64,000 nt of DNA from Pratylenchus scribneri (Eukaryota; Nematoda; Chromadorea; Rhabditida; Pratylenchidae). The notes under the pieces are model-generated. The model saw only the letters and a program-made list of their open reading frames with translations. It did not search any database and was not told the origin of the DNA. Positions 11,649-23,000 of the stretch are shown piece after piece; position 1 is the first letter of the stretch, and every line of letters starts with the position of its first letter. The stretch covers positions 1,302,001 through 1,366,000 of the forward strand of contig JAQSEB010000004.1 in assembly GCA_030063045.1 (NCBI GenBank), read 5' to 3'. The position numbers and the translations under genes are program-made.

Positions 11649-12562
11649 TTATTTTTGTTCTGTTTCATCGTGTTCTTCCCTCTGGGCATTCAGCCGATTT
11701 TGTTGCTCTTCTTCATTCATCAGACAATTCAATGGACCAATGGCCAAAGGGGGAGGAGGACAAGGTGTAAAACTATAAGGCGGAGGTGCATCTGAAAGGT
11801 GCATCGGATTGGGGTAGTCGCTCGTATTACAGTAAATTTTTACCATATTCCTTGTGAAAAAGTGGCAAATCTGTTTGCTGCTGACGGACAAATTGTTGAT
11901 GGGGCGTTCGAGGCAGTTGATGTCTCGGATGATGGAAACGGCCAATGGAGGACCGACCTGTGTGACCAATTTAGGAATAATTATAATTATCCTTTTTAGT
12001 AGAATTACAAATTGAGTTGTTAGATTGAAGGGACAAACTCGCAGAACCATGTCGATCTTCTTGATTTGCCTTACGGCGTCGATGGAGTAATGGACAGAAT
12101 GAGGAATTTCGGCAAAGGCAAGAACAAATTAAAAAGGACAACACTAATATTGAAATATGACTGTTTATTCGAATGAATAAAATTTTGGAATCTTTTTTTT
12201 TGCTTCTACTTGCCTGGATATGAACTTTTTTCTTGCTTCTGCAGCCAATGCAGCCTCCAATTCTGATTTTTTGCCCCTAGTGCAACCTGATTGTTTGAAA
12301 CATGGAAATGAAAGGAGAAGAACCACTTACAAAAGAATTCGCCATTTGAGATTTGTGAAGGGCAGCAGGCAATTTGTTCTTCTGGGTCCTTAAAATCTGG
12401 ACATTGTTTGGCCGGTTTGTCCAATCGGGTGGAAGAAGTGTCCCCATTTTTGGGTGTTGAGGGGGAAAGGCAAATGTCGGCAGAAATTTCTATAGGATGA
12501 TAGAGAAATGAAAGGGCCAAGGCACATAAACATTGAAGGGGAAATGTGATCGTCAAAATCAT
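11649..12562 (-). CDS. Shisa-like single-pass membrane protein with PPPY motif
   Basis: The start MILTITFPLQCLCALALSFL is a signal peptide. The lumenal part has the cysteine pattern CPDFKDPEEQIACCPSQ, then NGEFFCCTRG, then a transmembrane helix HISILVLSFLICSCLC followed by LLHRRRKANQE. The cytosolic tail is rich in His, Pro and Gln and contains DAPPPYSFTPCPPPP before an acidic Gln-rich end. The order signal peptide, short Cys module with CC...FCC, one helix and a PPxY tail is typical of the Shisa/VOPP1/WBP1-like group, whose PPxY motifs bind WW-domain ubiquitin ligases (family knowledge). That assignment is inference. One intron appears to be GC-AG (ATATCCAG|GCAAGT). Five exons by my reading. 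Confidence 0.68.
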
Positions 12563-15017
12563 AAGAATGGGGTTATCTGTGAATTTTAATTAGCAAATAT
12601 ATTATTAATAGTATTAGGCCCTCTTTTCCAGGGTAATTGACCAAACTAAAATAGTTAGTAGGATAATTGATTTGAAAATTTCTGCCTTACATCCTATACC
12701 ATACCATAATTCATAAGTGTAATTTATCTTTGGTTTGCCCCTTTATTTGACTGATTATCATTTGTTCATCTTTCCCGTGTTTTTACACCTCTAAAGGCTA
12801 ACTAAACAAAATGTGATCCTTTGAAAGTGGAAAAATTATTTTTACAAATCATTCCCGAGGAATAAAATGGGAAAGCGAAACTTTGATGATTGTATTTTCT
12901 TTTCTGCAATTATTTCATTTTAAATTTTTAATTCTCAATAAGAATCACTATCCACTTTCACTATAGCTACAAAAATTGCATTGGTTTTGTTTGACACATT
13001 TTCCAATTTTGAGGACAAAAAAAAACGATGGCCAAAATTAAATGGAAGAGGCAAAAAGGGAGGATGGGCCAAGCGAGTGGATAGAAGAGGAATGGGACAG
13101 CAGAGGCCGTAGCCGACGACAATTCCTCGGCCTCGGATTGAATTCGAATTCTTAATGAGGGGAGGGGGAGAAAAGGACTGCGGGCAAACTGAATTTCCAT
13201 TTTCTTTTGGACGGCCAAAAGGCAAAAAATAGAGCCCTATGGAATGGGTATGGGAAAGGCTGACATTGGGATTGGACCCAATCACAGTATGAATACACAA
13301 TTTGACGACCAAGGCCAATTCAATTTTGGTTAAGAGAGGGTCTGATGAAAGGAAAAAGGAAAAGGAAGTTCGGGGAATGGTGATACTGTCGTGTTAGCCT
13401 ATTCCTCTATTTGCAATTTTAAAAGATTTTTGAGGATCATCGATCATTTCTGGATTCTGGTTTACTTTTTTAGCTTTTTACTCTTTATTTGATATTTCAT
13501 CATTAAAAAAATATTAATAAGGATTAGCAAGCAGTAATTGTGAAGAACATCGGGGGAGTTCTATACCATAAGTTTATTAGCACTTAAATTTCTAAATTCC
13601 AACAGAGATGATTGGATATCATTTTCGGATAAAATTTTTATTGTATTTTTTTTGTTTATTTTGCGAAATTAGGAAGAAAATAAATTGATTGTATATAATT
13701 GAGAGCGCGAGTGAATTTGAGTGTTGGAAAAGGGCGACTGCTCGGCTGGATTTGGTCTAGTGGAGGGTGGTGAGCTGGCAGAGGAAATAGGGACTGGATG
13801 GTAGGATCGATTGTGAGGGTGAGAGGGACGCTGGTTGTTGGCTGTTATTAAGCGGGTGGTAGTAGATTCTTTCATAGGCTGCTGTAATGGAATCGCGCAG
13901 TAGTAGAAAATAATGTGAAGGAAAGGGTAATATGAGTCTTCTATAGTCGAGATTTCCCATAAATTTGCCGTTTTTCTCGCGCTTTTGATTATTAATACAT
14001 TTTGCACGGAAAACAAAAGTTGGCAGAAATAGAAGCCAATCGATGTTATCCATTGGCCTTTTCGACCGTCACTTTATGGTAGCGCCCTAGGCGGAATTTA
14101 GATATGCCGTCCTTTAACACTTCTATACCAACCAAAAAAGTGCTAGAGGGGCGGTGGGCCAATGGGATAAAGAGGCAAAAGGGCAAGAGGACCCATAGCC
14201 AATTTCAACCCTTTCAATGTCCCCCCTCTTCTTGCTGGCAGCTACTGGCCTTTTCCAGTGGTTCTCTTTACTCCTTTTTTCATCAACATTAGTAAATGGT
14301 CTCGGGTCACGCATGTTTCCTTTCCAATTTTTCTTGACTCATTTATTATGCAATAAATTTTAGCCATTATAGTGACATGTCTATTTTGAGGGATTTTCAT
14401 GCTTTTTTGGACAATATGGGAATAATATATTCTGCTAAAATGCTAATAATAAGACTCATTTCGGCAACTAATATATTGTTCATTTCAGCCGTCTTCCTTC
14501 ATAATGAGATTATAGCAATTTTGCGGAACAGTAGGCACCAAAAGGGAACAAGAAAAGAAAAGGAAGGCCGCTTTTGTGCAGTGGCAAAATTTTCCGACTC
14601 GTTTGGGTTGAGATAATTAAAAATAGTAGAAAGCAATCCCCGAGAGAATAAGGAAGGGGATTACAAAGGGAATTTCACTGGAAAAGCCAAAAGGCTTCTT
14701 GCGGATGACGGGTCGAAGTGGGGAGGGGGAAGGCTCACGCAATGAAGGACAGCTGATTGAGATGAAATCAAGTCAAGAATATAAAATAAACGAAACATAT
14801 GTGGGGTATTCGGATGAACAAGAAGGCAAGAATGAGAAATGAATTGGATTTTAAAGGGTGAATTTAATTATATAGAAATGAAAGCGTTAAAGTCATAAAT
14901 TCAGTTGCAATTGCAATTTAATGAATTTTATAAAATATAAATAGAAAAATGAGTAAAATTACATAGAGCATAGTATATATCGTAAATGATGTTTAAGATA
15001 TTGTCAATTGTCATTCA
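12563..15017. other. Intergenic stretch, no supported gene
   Basis: About 2.4 kb with several open frames of 60-127 codons on both strands. None has recognisable motifs, consistent splice sites or a clear partner exon. A minus-strand frame near 13757-13890 (AYERIYYHPLNNSQQP) might be a terminal exon but cannot be linked to others. AT-rich, with purine-rich patches near 13020-13160 and 14640-14740. Confidence 0.5.
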
Positions 15018-17114
15018 TTATTTTTGTGTTGTAAATAGAGCCGCAGATGTAGATGAAGACTTTTCGCTTTTTCCTTCCTTTAGCAAATTCTCCAAACAAG
15101 TTGCTTTTGTCAATAATGAGTCCCGATTGAACGTTGCTTTTTGTTGTTTATTGGACATCGAATTTGATGATTCGGAATGTTTTTCATTTGAATCTGAAAA
15201 TAATATGAGCGTTAAAAGCTTCAAAAAGCTATTTACTTAAAATTAAAATATTGGTTTAGTTTTTTATACATTAATAAATACTATAGTCAAGAATTTTAAA
15301 TTTTGTCAATTTTTTAGAATCTAGAAAATTAATTAAACTCCAATTTTTTAAATGATAAATGTTAATTCTATGTCTTATTATTAGTACTACTTCTCCTAAG
15401 CTTTTAAAAAAATTATATAAGCGTAATGTAGGAATTAAAAATTAAATTGACCTATTTTTGTGAAAATAAAAATATACCTTCATAATAATCACCGATCCTT
15501 CCAAGAATTTCTTCTCCTAGTTTGAACAATTTGCAATCTTCACCGGCCAATTCCGCCTCCAATTCATTCAATTCTACTTCGTACTCATTTTGATTTTGCC
15601 CCGCATTTTGTTGTTCAAATTCATCTTCTTCCTCGTGATCTCCTCGTTGATGTCTTTTTTTTTCTTCTTCCAATTTCCATTTTAACATTTCTGCCCGCCT
15701 CTCATTCCAATTATTTGATTTCATTTCATCTTCCTCCTCTTTTTCAATCTCATCGTCTTTTTCGCCAATTGTGCCCAATATTTTGGCCCAATCTACTTTT
15801 GAATCATCATGCATTCGAAGGCGAAAACTCCGATCACCGCTTTTTCCCTAATTAAAATTAAATATTAAAGCCATTTCTCAACTCTACCTTTCCATGCAAA
15901 TCCGAATCTGCAAAAAAGGCCTCTTGGAGTTTCAATAATTTCCTATCATCCGCATCCTTTTGATGTTTCATATATTGTCTAACAAGATTATCCCGGATTT
16001 CTTCATCCTCGGGTAGCTAAATTATGTTTTTTTAATTGAATCATTCCCTCCACTACCTCATCCAAATCGCCTTCTTCAGCTTCATATTCATCCATACCCT
16101 CAATTTGATCATTATCATCGGCATCTGACCCAACATCATCTCCAGATAAGGAAGCTTCATCATCCAATAAATCTTTTCTTAAAAATATTTAATTATCTTT
16201 TAAATGAAACATATTTTCCAACCTATTTTGTGGCGTAGGTGTCAATATCGATAAATCTTCTTCATTTTCATCCATCTCATCAAAATCAGACATTTCTGCT
16301 TCTTGGTCTGTAAAAGATTCGAGATTTTCTGTAATTTCATTCACTTCATCTTCGCAAGTGAAAAGATCATTTTCTGTGGTATTTTGTTGTTCATCTCGAG
16401 CTTCTTGTTCTTCAATTTTCTCCTCCTTCATCTTTTCTTCATCATCATTATCATCATCCTCAATTATCCGTCTTTTTTTCACAATTGTCTTTTCTAGAGA
16501 ATGGTCGCTTTCCTGTTCATCATCTTCATCATAACATTCCTCATATTCTTTATTCTCTTCATCTTCTTGGTTCAATTCCTCAATCTCTTCTTCCTCATCA
16601 ATAGAATTGTCAATTTCCGCATCTTCATCATTTGTCTCCTCTTGTTTATTTTCATCGACTTTCTGAATTTCGTCTTTGTCTGGATTATTTATTTGATTTT
16701 CTTCTAAATAATCGAATTTCTGTCTCTTCATTTTAGGACTTCCATCATATTTTGTAGTTGCGGAATCATTCATCTCAACTTCTTCTTCTGAATCATTTTC
16801 TTCATCTTGCATTCCGCTTTTATGCTCCTCAAAAATCTCATTTTCTACGTTATAAAAACTGAGTTTCTTATAAAATTTTTGTATTAATTAAATAAATTAA
16901 TACCTATATCTACGTTCAAGCTCTTCATGCCGTCGTATTGACAAACGCTTTGCCAGTTCACCATTTATTTCATTGTAAATCTCTGCAATTTTGATTTAAC
17001 AAATTAATCATTTAATTAGTTTATACTTTTGTTTTTGTTTTCCTTTCTCACATTTTGTTGTTGGACTGAAGAACCAAATCTTTCGTAAAACCATAAAGTA
17101 TTCTGATTTTGCAT
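15018..17114 (-). CDS. clsp-1: Claspin-like replication checkpoint mediator
   Basis: Claspin links ATR/Chk1 signalling and fork progression in the nucleus (family knowledge). The start is MQNQNTLWFYERFGSS, with an in-frame stop just upstream. Small exons NEINGELAKRLSIRRHEELE and SFYNVENEIFEEHKSG lead into a long acidic region of Glu, Asp and Asn with the basic island KKRRIIEDDD. The best family evidence is C-terminal: DDEASLSGDDVGSD, DEYEAEEGDLDELPEDEE, then FFADSDLHGKGKSGDRSFRL. These parallel claspin's EAELSGSDVGSEDE and ADGDLH blocks. The end is a Ser/Lys-rich exon closing SALFTTQK. The protein is much shorter than vertebrate claspin and I did not find clear Chk1-binding repeats. It is divergent from the FAM98-like gene. 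Confidence 0.62.
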
Positions 17115-17586
17115 TTTAACTGAGTGAATTTATTTAGAATAATCAAAATGAAATGCAAGTGAGGTTCGATTCGTGTATTATCTTATAAAAAAAAATTCAA
17201 TTATTTTAATTTTCTCGTTAGTCGTTAGGGATTTTGGGCGTGTGGTGGTGTGGCTGTGGACAGTGGACACGGCGTCGGCGTGGCGCGTGTGGAGTGGATG
17301 TGATGTGATGTGGTATGATGTGGATTGGATTTTCATATGTAGAGATTTTGTGCATGGCTTAGATATTATGCGTATAGTGATTTTGTAGTGAATTGTGAAT
17401 ATGAAATTGAAATGAACAAAAAGAACAACTTCACAGTTCACATTCACAACACATGACTGACATGTTCAATCTTCAATTTAAACTCGAACTCCGCCCACTC
17501 TTCACCATTTACCTAAATTTATTTATTAAATTTTCCTTTTTTTTTATCGTTTCAGCGACTTAATAAATTCAACAATCACATTAAAT
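17115..17586. promoter_or_regulatory. Shared upstream region of claspin-like and FAM98-like genes
   Basis: The two start codons face away from each other across 472 bp. In the middle (about 17225-17340) the + strand is strongly G/T-rich, with GTGTGGTGGTGTGGCTGTGG and repeats of GATGTGATGTGG, unlike the flanking AT-rich DNA. A pyrimidine-rich TTTTTTTATCGTTTCAG at about 17539-17555 could be a trans-splice acceptor for the + strand gene. Promoter function is inferred from position. Confidence 0.5.
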
Positions 17587-18553
17587 ATGGAGGAAGATGA
17601 CAATGTCAATAATATTGATAAAGCTAATAAAGTAAAAAATCAGCATTTAATATTAATATCTAATTAAAAATTATTTCAGGAACGTGAAGCAGCAGAAGCA
17701 ATATTTTCAATTATGGAATATATGAAAATACCATTTGACAATGACAGTGCCTTCGAAATAGAAAAATTTGACAATGAGATACAGGTTGATTCAATCAATT
17801 TTTTCCGATTAATATATTTACTTTTATTAGATGAATCTTTCTTCTAATCTGCTACCAGAGAATGCTCCTAAATTATTATCCAATAGTCCATTTAATGAAG
17901 CAGAATGGAAACAACTGGATAAATACGCGCATTTTTTGAATGAAGATTATTCCAAACGAGTCGAATTGTTGAAAAAAAGGTTGGAGGCCACCATTGATTC
18001 ATTCCTTTGGTCAGAACGAGTGCAAAAATTGGAACCAAAAATAAAAGAAATTTGTGAATCGAGCCTATTGAAAAAATCTCAATTTGAACCCATTGGAATG
18101 GATCAGTTTTTGGTTGCAGATTCTGGTAAGAATAAATTTACTTTTCCATTTGATTTTAAATTTTAAGATTTGCTTTTTGTGAATAAAACAAGCTCAGATA
18201 AATTTCGACAAAATACGAAGGTTAAAGAAGTTACTGACTACAAAATGCGCCAGCTTGCTTTTGATCGAGGAGGAAGAGTCGAGCAAATGGCACCGATGAT
18301 GAGAGAAACTTTTGAAGAACAAAGAAATCAAAGGATGCAACAACAACATGGCGGGGGATTCCGAGGAGGTAAATTTGTTAATAATAGATAAATTTTTGTA
18401 AAAATTAAATTGATAGGTGGCAGTGGAAATCGAAGAGACGGTGGCGGGACGAATTTCCACCAGCAACAACATGATGGTGGTAGAGGATATCGAGGAAGAG
18501 GAAATGCAGGACAACCGAATCAACGGGGAAATAAAAGAGGAAGATATAATTAA
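17587..18553 (+). CDS. FAM98-family protein
   Basis: FAM98 proteins belong to the tRNA-ligase complex (RTCB, DDX1, CGI-99) and carry a Gly/Arg-rich tail (family knowledge). The start is MEEDDNVNNIDK. Family landmarks: NEAEWKQLDKYAHFLNEDYS followed by VELLKKRLEATIDSFLWSER, matching the FAM98 segment CRRRMLIKRLDVTVQSFGWS; then FVNKTSSDKFRQNTKV and LAFDRGGRVEQMAPMM, matching the conserved DRGGRPNEIEP region. The C-terminus is an RGG-type tail (GGGFRGGGSGNRRDGGG ... RGNKRGRYN) across a short intron at 18368-18415. Roughly 250 residues, shorter at the N-terminus than vertebrate FAM98A. TMEM65 starts 148 bp downstream on the same strand. Confidence 0.78.
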
Positions 18554-18700
18554 ATCCGTCGATTGTTTGTTCTTTGCTTGTTACTTAATAAAAATATAAA
18601 TTTCTTTTTGCATTCTTTTTAAATAGAAGTTGTTTACAAATTAACTTAATTTTATATTAAATTTATGCTAAAAATATATTGCATTATTCAGATATATAGA

Positions 18701-19668
18701 ATGATGATGTTTTCTAGGCTCCAGACTTCTCATTTTTTGGTATTGGAAAGAGAACATTTCAAGAATTATTTTATTAAATATGCAAAGACTAGGCCTTTTC
18801 AACAACAAAGATGTTTTTGGACAAGCATGCAAAAGCATTCGTCATCTGGTAATTTATTTAGCATTCAAATATAATCTTATTTTTTAATAGATGTTTATAA
18901 GCATATGAATGATCAACTTCGAATTAATGGCTTGGATCAAGCAGAGAATCTTATTAATCATTTTGATCAAGGTTTGTCTAAAAGAAATCATTATTCATTA
19001 AACATTTTTAAAGAGGAGCGTCAATTATTATTTAAAGTTTTGAACGAAACATTAAAGTCAGATGTAATAGGTTTGAACAAAAATTTCTTAAAATATAATA
19101 AATTTGGTTAATTTCTGGAAGTGAACAAACAAATCGTCAAATTCTCAAACAATTATTCATTGTTAACACACTACCATTTATTGGATTCGGATTTCTCGAC
19201 AATGCAATAATGATTTTAGGTAAATACGTTTTATCAATTATCGCTATATAATTATATCCCGCTGAACAGCCGGAGAATATATTGATGTTTCATTGGGGGC
19301 ATTGCTTTCAATATCTACGATGGCTGCAGCAGCTTTGGGTAATATAATCTCCGGTATATTAATATTTATTATGAATAACAAAAAATATTTTGCAGATGTA
19401 GCTGGCGTTGGTTTGGCACATTACGTCGAAAATATTGCAAATAGCCTTGGCTTCCACCATCCTGTATTGACCAAAAAACAATTGGAATCAACGAGAGTAC
19501 GAGTGACTATTAATTTAGCCAGGGCCATTGGTCTTACAATTGGTTGTTTGATTGGAATGTAAATTTTTAAGATTTTATTCAATAATTCACTTCATCTTCA
19601 GGTTTCCATTGTTATTTTTTGAGGCGCCGACGCCGAATGAAAAAATGAAGAAAGAAGAAATGAAATAG
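18701..19668 (+). CDS. tmem-65: TMEM65 homologue, mitochondrial inner membrane protein
   Basis: TMEM65 is an inner-mitochondrial-membrane protein tied to mitochondrial sodium/calcium exchange (family knowledge). The likely start is MMMFSRLQTSHFLVLE, just after a TTATTCAG acceptor; an in-frame ATG at 18665 is possible but lies before that acceptor. The N-terminus is basic and suits a transit peptide. The family core is clear: VNTLPFIGFGFLDNAIMI, AGEYIDVSLGALLSISTMAA, AALGNIISDVAGVGLAHYVE, LTKKQLESTRVRVTINLARA, IGLTIGCLIGMFPLLFFEAP. About six exons. The tail EKMKKEEMK is basic. It lies between FAM98-like and LARS genes on the same strand. Confidence 0.92.
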
Positions 19669-20026
19669 ATATGAATATACTTAATTCACCTTATTAGGAA
19701 ATTTGACTGCTTAATGGTTTTATTTTTTAATCACATTGCACTTGATGAAATTCATTTGCCTATAATTCTTCATTCTTGTTTTTCTTTTTTCAAAGCCCAA
19801 AAATAATTTTGTGAATCTCATCCACTAATTAGTCTCAAATTTCTTGTTAAAAATCAGAGCAAATAAATTTTTCTTTTTTACCTTTTGAGAATTGATTGGC
19901 ATTGGCAGATATATTTTTTTTATCAAATTTATTATTTTTTATTTTTTTAAGCAAATCTTTGTTGATAATTGATTTTTTACTTTTTACCAATTTATTATAT
20001 CAAAATTTTTTAGAATTATAATTTAA
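19669..20026. other. Gap between TMEM65 and LARS
   Basis: 358 bp, very AT-rich with long T runs (for example 19906-19950). No gene. If the upstream genes and LARS share a precursor RNA, this would be an unusually long spacer; otherwise it holds the LARS promoter. Confidence 0.5.
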
Positions 20027-23000
20027 ATGGCAACAACTCCGAAAGAATTGACGCGTGTTAATGAGATTAAAAAGATTGAAGAACGGATCCAACAAAAGTG
20101 GTATGAAGCAAAGGCTTTTGAAGAGGATGCATCTGATGGGAAAGAATTGAAATTTATGACTACATTTCCATTCCCTTACATGAATGGACGTCTACATCTG
20201 GGACATACATTCACATTATCCAAGTGTGAATTTGCAGCAGGTTAAATTTGCATTTGAAAAAATTTATTTAACAATATTAAGGATTTCGTCGACTCCTAGG
20301 CCAAAAATGTATTTTTCCTTTTGCATTTCATTGTACTGGAATGCCAATCAAGGTTTATAAATAATTGCTCTTTCGGGTCTACGCTCTAAAATTCAAAATT
20401 TTAAGGCTTGTGCTGATAAACTTAAGCGAGAGATTGAGATCTATGGAAATCCCCCAAATTTTCCAAAAATTGAGGATGAAAATGACTTTGAAGGACAGCC
20501 AGACGAGATGACAACGGCAATTGATAACATTACAAAGGATAAGGCCAAAGGGAAAAAGGTAATTTCTTTGGAATAATTTTATTAATTATTATGAAATTAC
20601 TAAGAGCAAAGCAGTTGCTAAAACAGTGGCAGCAAAATATCAATGGCAAATAATGCAGTCTTTGGGTCTAACTGATTTGGAGATTGCCAAATTTTCTGAA
20701 GCTGAACATTGGCTCACTTATTTTCCCGACAAATGTATACATGATTTGCGGGCAATGGGGTTGAAGGTGGACTGGCGCCGATCCTTTATCACAACTGATG
20801 TAAATCCATACTTTGATTCATTTGTGAAATGGCAATTTCGAAAACTTCGTGAGGCCAAACTTATTGACTTTGGTAAAAGGTAATCAAAATCATTCTTCAC
20901 TTTTATAATAGTGATACATCCATCAAATATCGCTCTACTTTATCCTATATGTTTAGATATACAATTTATTCACCAAAGGATGGACAACCATGTATGGATC
21001 ATGATAGGTCAATAGGCGAAGGAGTGGGTCCTCAAGAATTTACTCTGATCAAAATTCAAATACTTGATCCAAAACCGAAAATCCTTTCACATGTCAAAGA
21101 GCCTGTATATTTGGTTGCCGCAACATTGCGACCGGAAACTATGTACGGGCAAACAAACTGTAAGAATAAAAGTAGGTTTAGTATTTAATTTTCATTTGCA
21201 GGTTTTTTGCATCCCGAAATAGAATACTCAGCTTTTTATGCGGGAAAAAATAAGGAAGAAATTTTTATTGCGACCAAAAGATCTGCACGAAATATGGCTT
21301 ATCAGGGAATATTACCAAATGAAGGAGAAATTATTTTTGTGAACGGACTTGAGAAGATTAAGGGTGCCGAATTGTTAGGATCTGCTCTTTGCGCTCCATT
21401 GGCAATGTAAATTTTTTCATACAAATATTTACATTAAATATAATGCAGATATGATCGAATTTATGCATTGCCAATGCTAACAATCAAGAATGATAAAGGT
21501 TGAAGAAATATTTATTCAAATAAAGTAAAGTACAACAATTTTCTTTCTTGTAAGGAACTGGAGTGGTCACAAGTGTGCCATCAGATGCTCCCGATGATTA
21601 TGCAGCTTTGATTGATCTCAAGAAGAAAAAAGCATTGCGCGAAAAGTATAATATCCTCGATGAGATGGTTCTTCCATTTGAACCAGTTCCCATTATGGAA
21701 GTTCCAGAGTATGGAAAATTGGCGGCAGTGCATATGTGCCAAAAATTGGGCATCAATTCTCAAAATGATAAACAAAAGTTGGAGGAAGCAAAAAAGGAGG
21801 TGTACATTTAATGATATAATAAAATAATTCGAACTAAGAATTTGGCTTTCTCCTATGAATTTCATAATTTCTATTTCTATGATTTTACAGGTCTATTTGA
21901 AAGGATTCTATCAAGGGGTAAAATAAATAATTAAAATAAGATGACATATCATTTATTTTAGATCATGCTTGTCGGCAAATATAAAGGGGAGAGAACGGAA
22001 AATGTTAAAAAGCAAATTCAAGAAGATTTAATCAAGAATGGTGAGGCATGCAAATATGTTGAGCCAGAGAAGAAAGTTCTTTCACGATCCGGCGATGATT
22101 GTATAGTTGCGTTATGTGACCAATGGTAAAATATTTTAATCAACATTATTTCCCAAAATATTCACATTTTCCATTTAAAGGTACTTGAATTATGGTAAAC
22201 CCGAATGGAAAGAAGCAGCAAAGAAATGTTTGGCCCAAATGAAAACTTATTCGGTACAAGATGAATTAAAATTTTAACATTTTTAATAATAAAGGAGGAG
22301 GTTCGACGAAATTTTGAACACACAATTGATTGGCTGCATGAATATGCATGTTCTCGTTCTTATGGCCTAGGTTAATTTGCTTAATTTTAAATTTGATTAT
22401 TTTTAAGGCACAAAATTACCATGGGATCCGCAATGTAAGGAGTTCATTTTAAATATTTATAAGCTTTTTTGCAGATCTAATTGAATCTTTGTCTGACAGC
22501 ACAATTTACAATGCCTATTATACTTGTGCCCATTTACTTCAAAAAGATATATATGGAACTGAACCCGGAATTTTGGGCATTAAAGCCAATCAAATGACCG
22601 ATAATGTTTGGGATTTTATCTTTTTGGGAGCCGATTTTGATGCAGAAAAAATGCCAGTTGAGAAGGAGAAATTGCAAAAAATGCGACATGAGTTTGAATT
22701 TTGGTATCCGGTGGATATGAGTGAGTTGTGTTCACAAGAAAATAATATTAATTATATTCTCATCAGGAGTTTCTGGGAAAGACTTGATCCAAAATCACCT
22801 AACATATTATTTATTCAACCATGTGGCTATATGGCGCGATTATACACAATTTTGGCCCATAGGAGTTCGAGCAAATAGACATTTGTTATTGAATAATGAA
22901 AAGGTTGGCATTTAGAAAATGTTTTTTTAATTAAAAAAAACATTATTGAAGATGAGCAAAAATACTGGAAATTTTCTGACTCTTTATGAAGCCATTGAAC

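Noticed and set aside
12935..13318. Minus-strand open frame of 127 codons in the intergenic region
   Set aside because: Low-information composition, overlapped by another frame of 83 codons, no family motif and no partner exons.
13669..14053. Overlapping minus-strand frames with SPPSTRPNP and AYERIYYHPLNN
   Set aside because: Could be a terminal exon, but no upstream exon in phase was found and neither frame matches a known family.
14986..15240. Plus-strand open frame of 84 codons
   Set aside because: It is the shadow of the last claspin-like exon on the minus strand, which splices in frame.
16303..16707. Hydrophobic + strand frames rich in Phe and Ile
   Set aside because: Antisense of the acidic GAA/GAT-rich claspin-like exon, which creates false membrane segments.
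17160..17180. GAGGTTCGATTCGTG resembling a tRNA T-loop
   Set aside because: No matching acceptor stem, D-arm or anticodon arm lies upstream.
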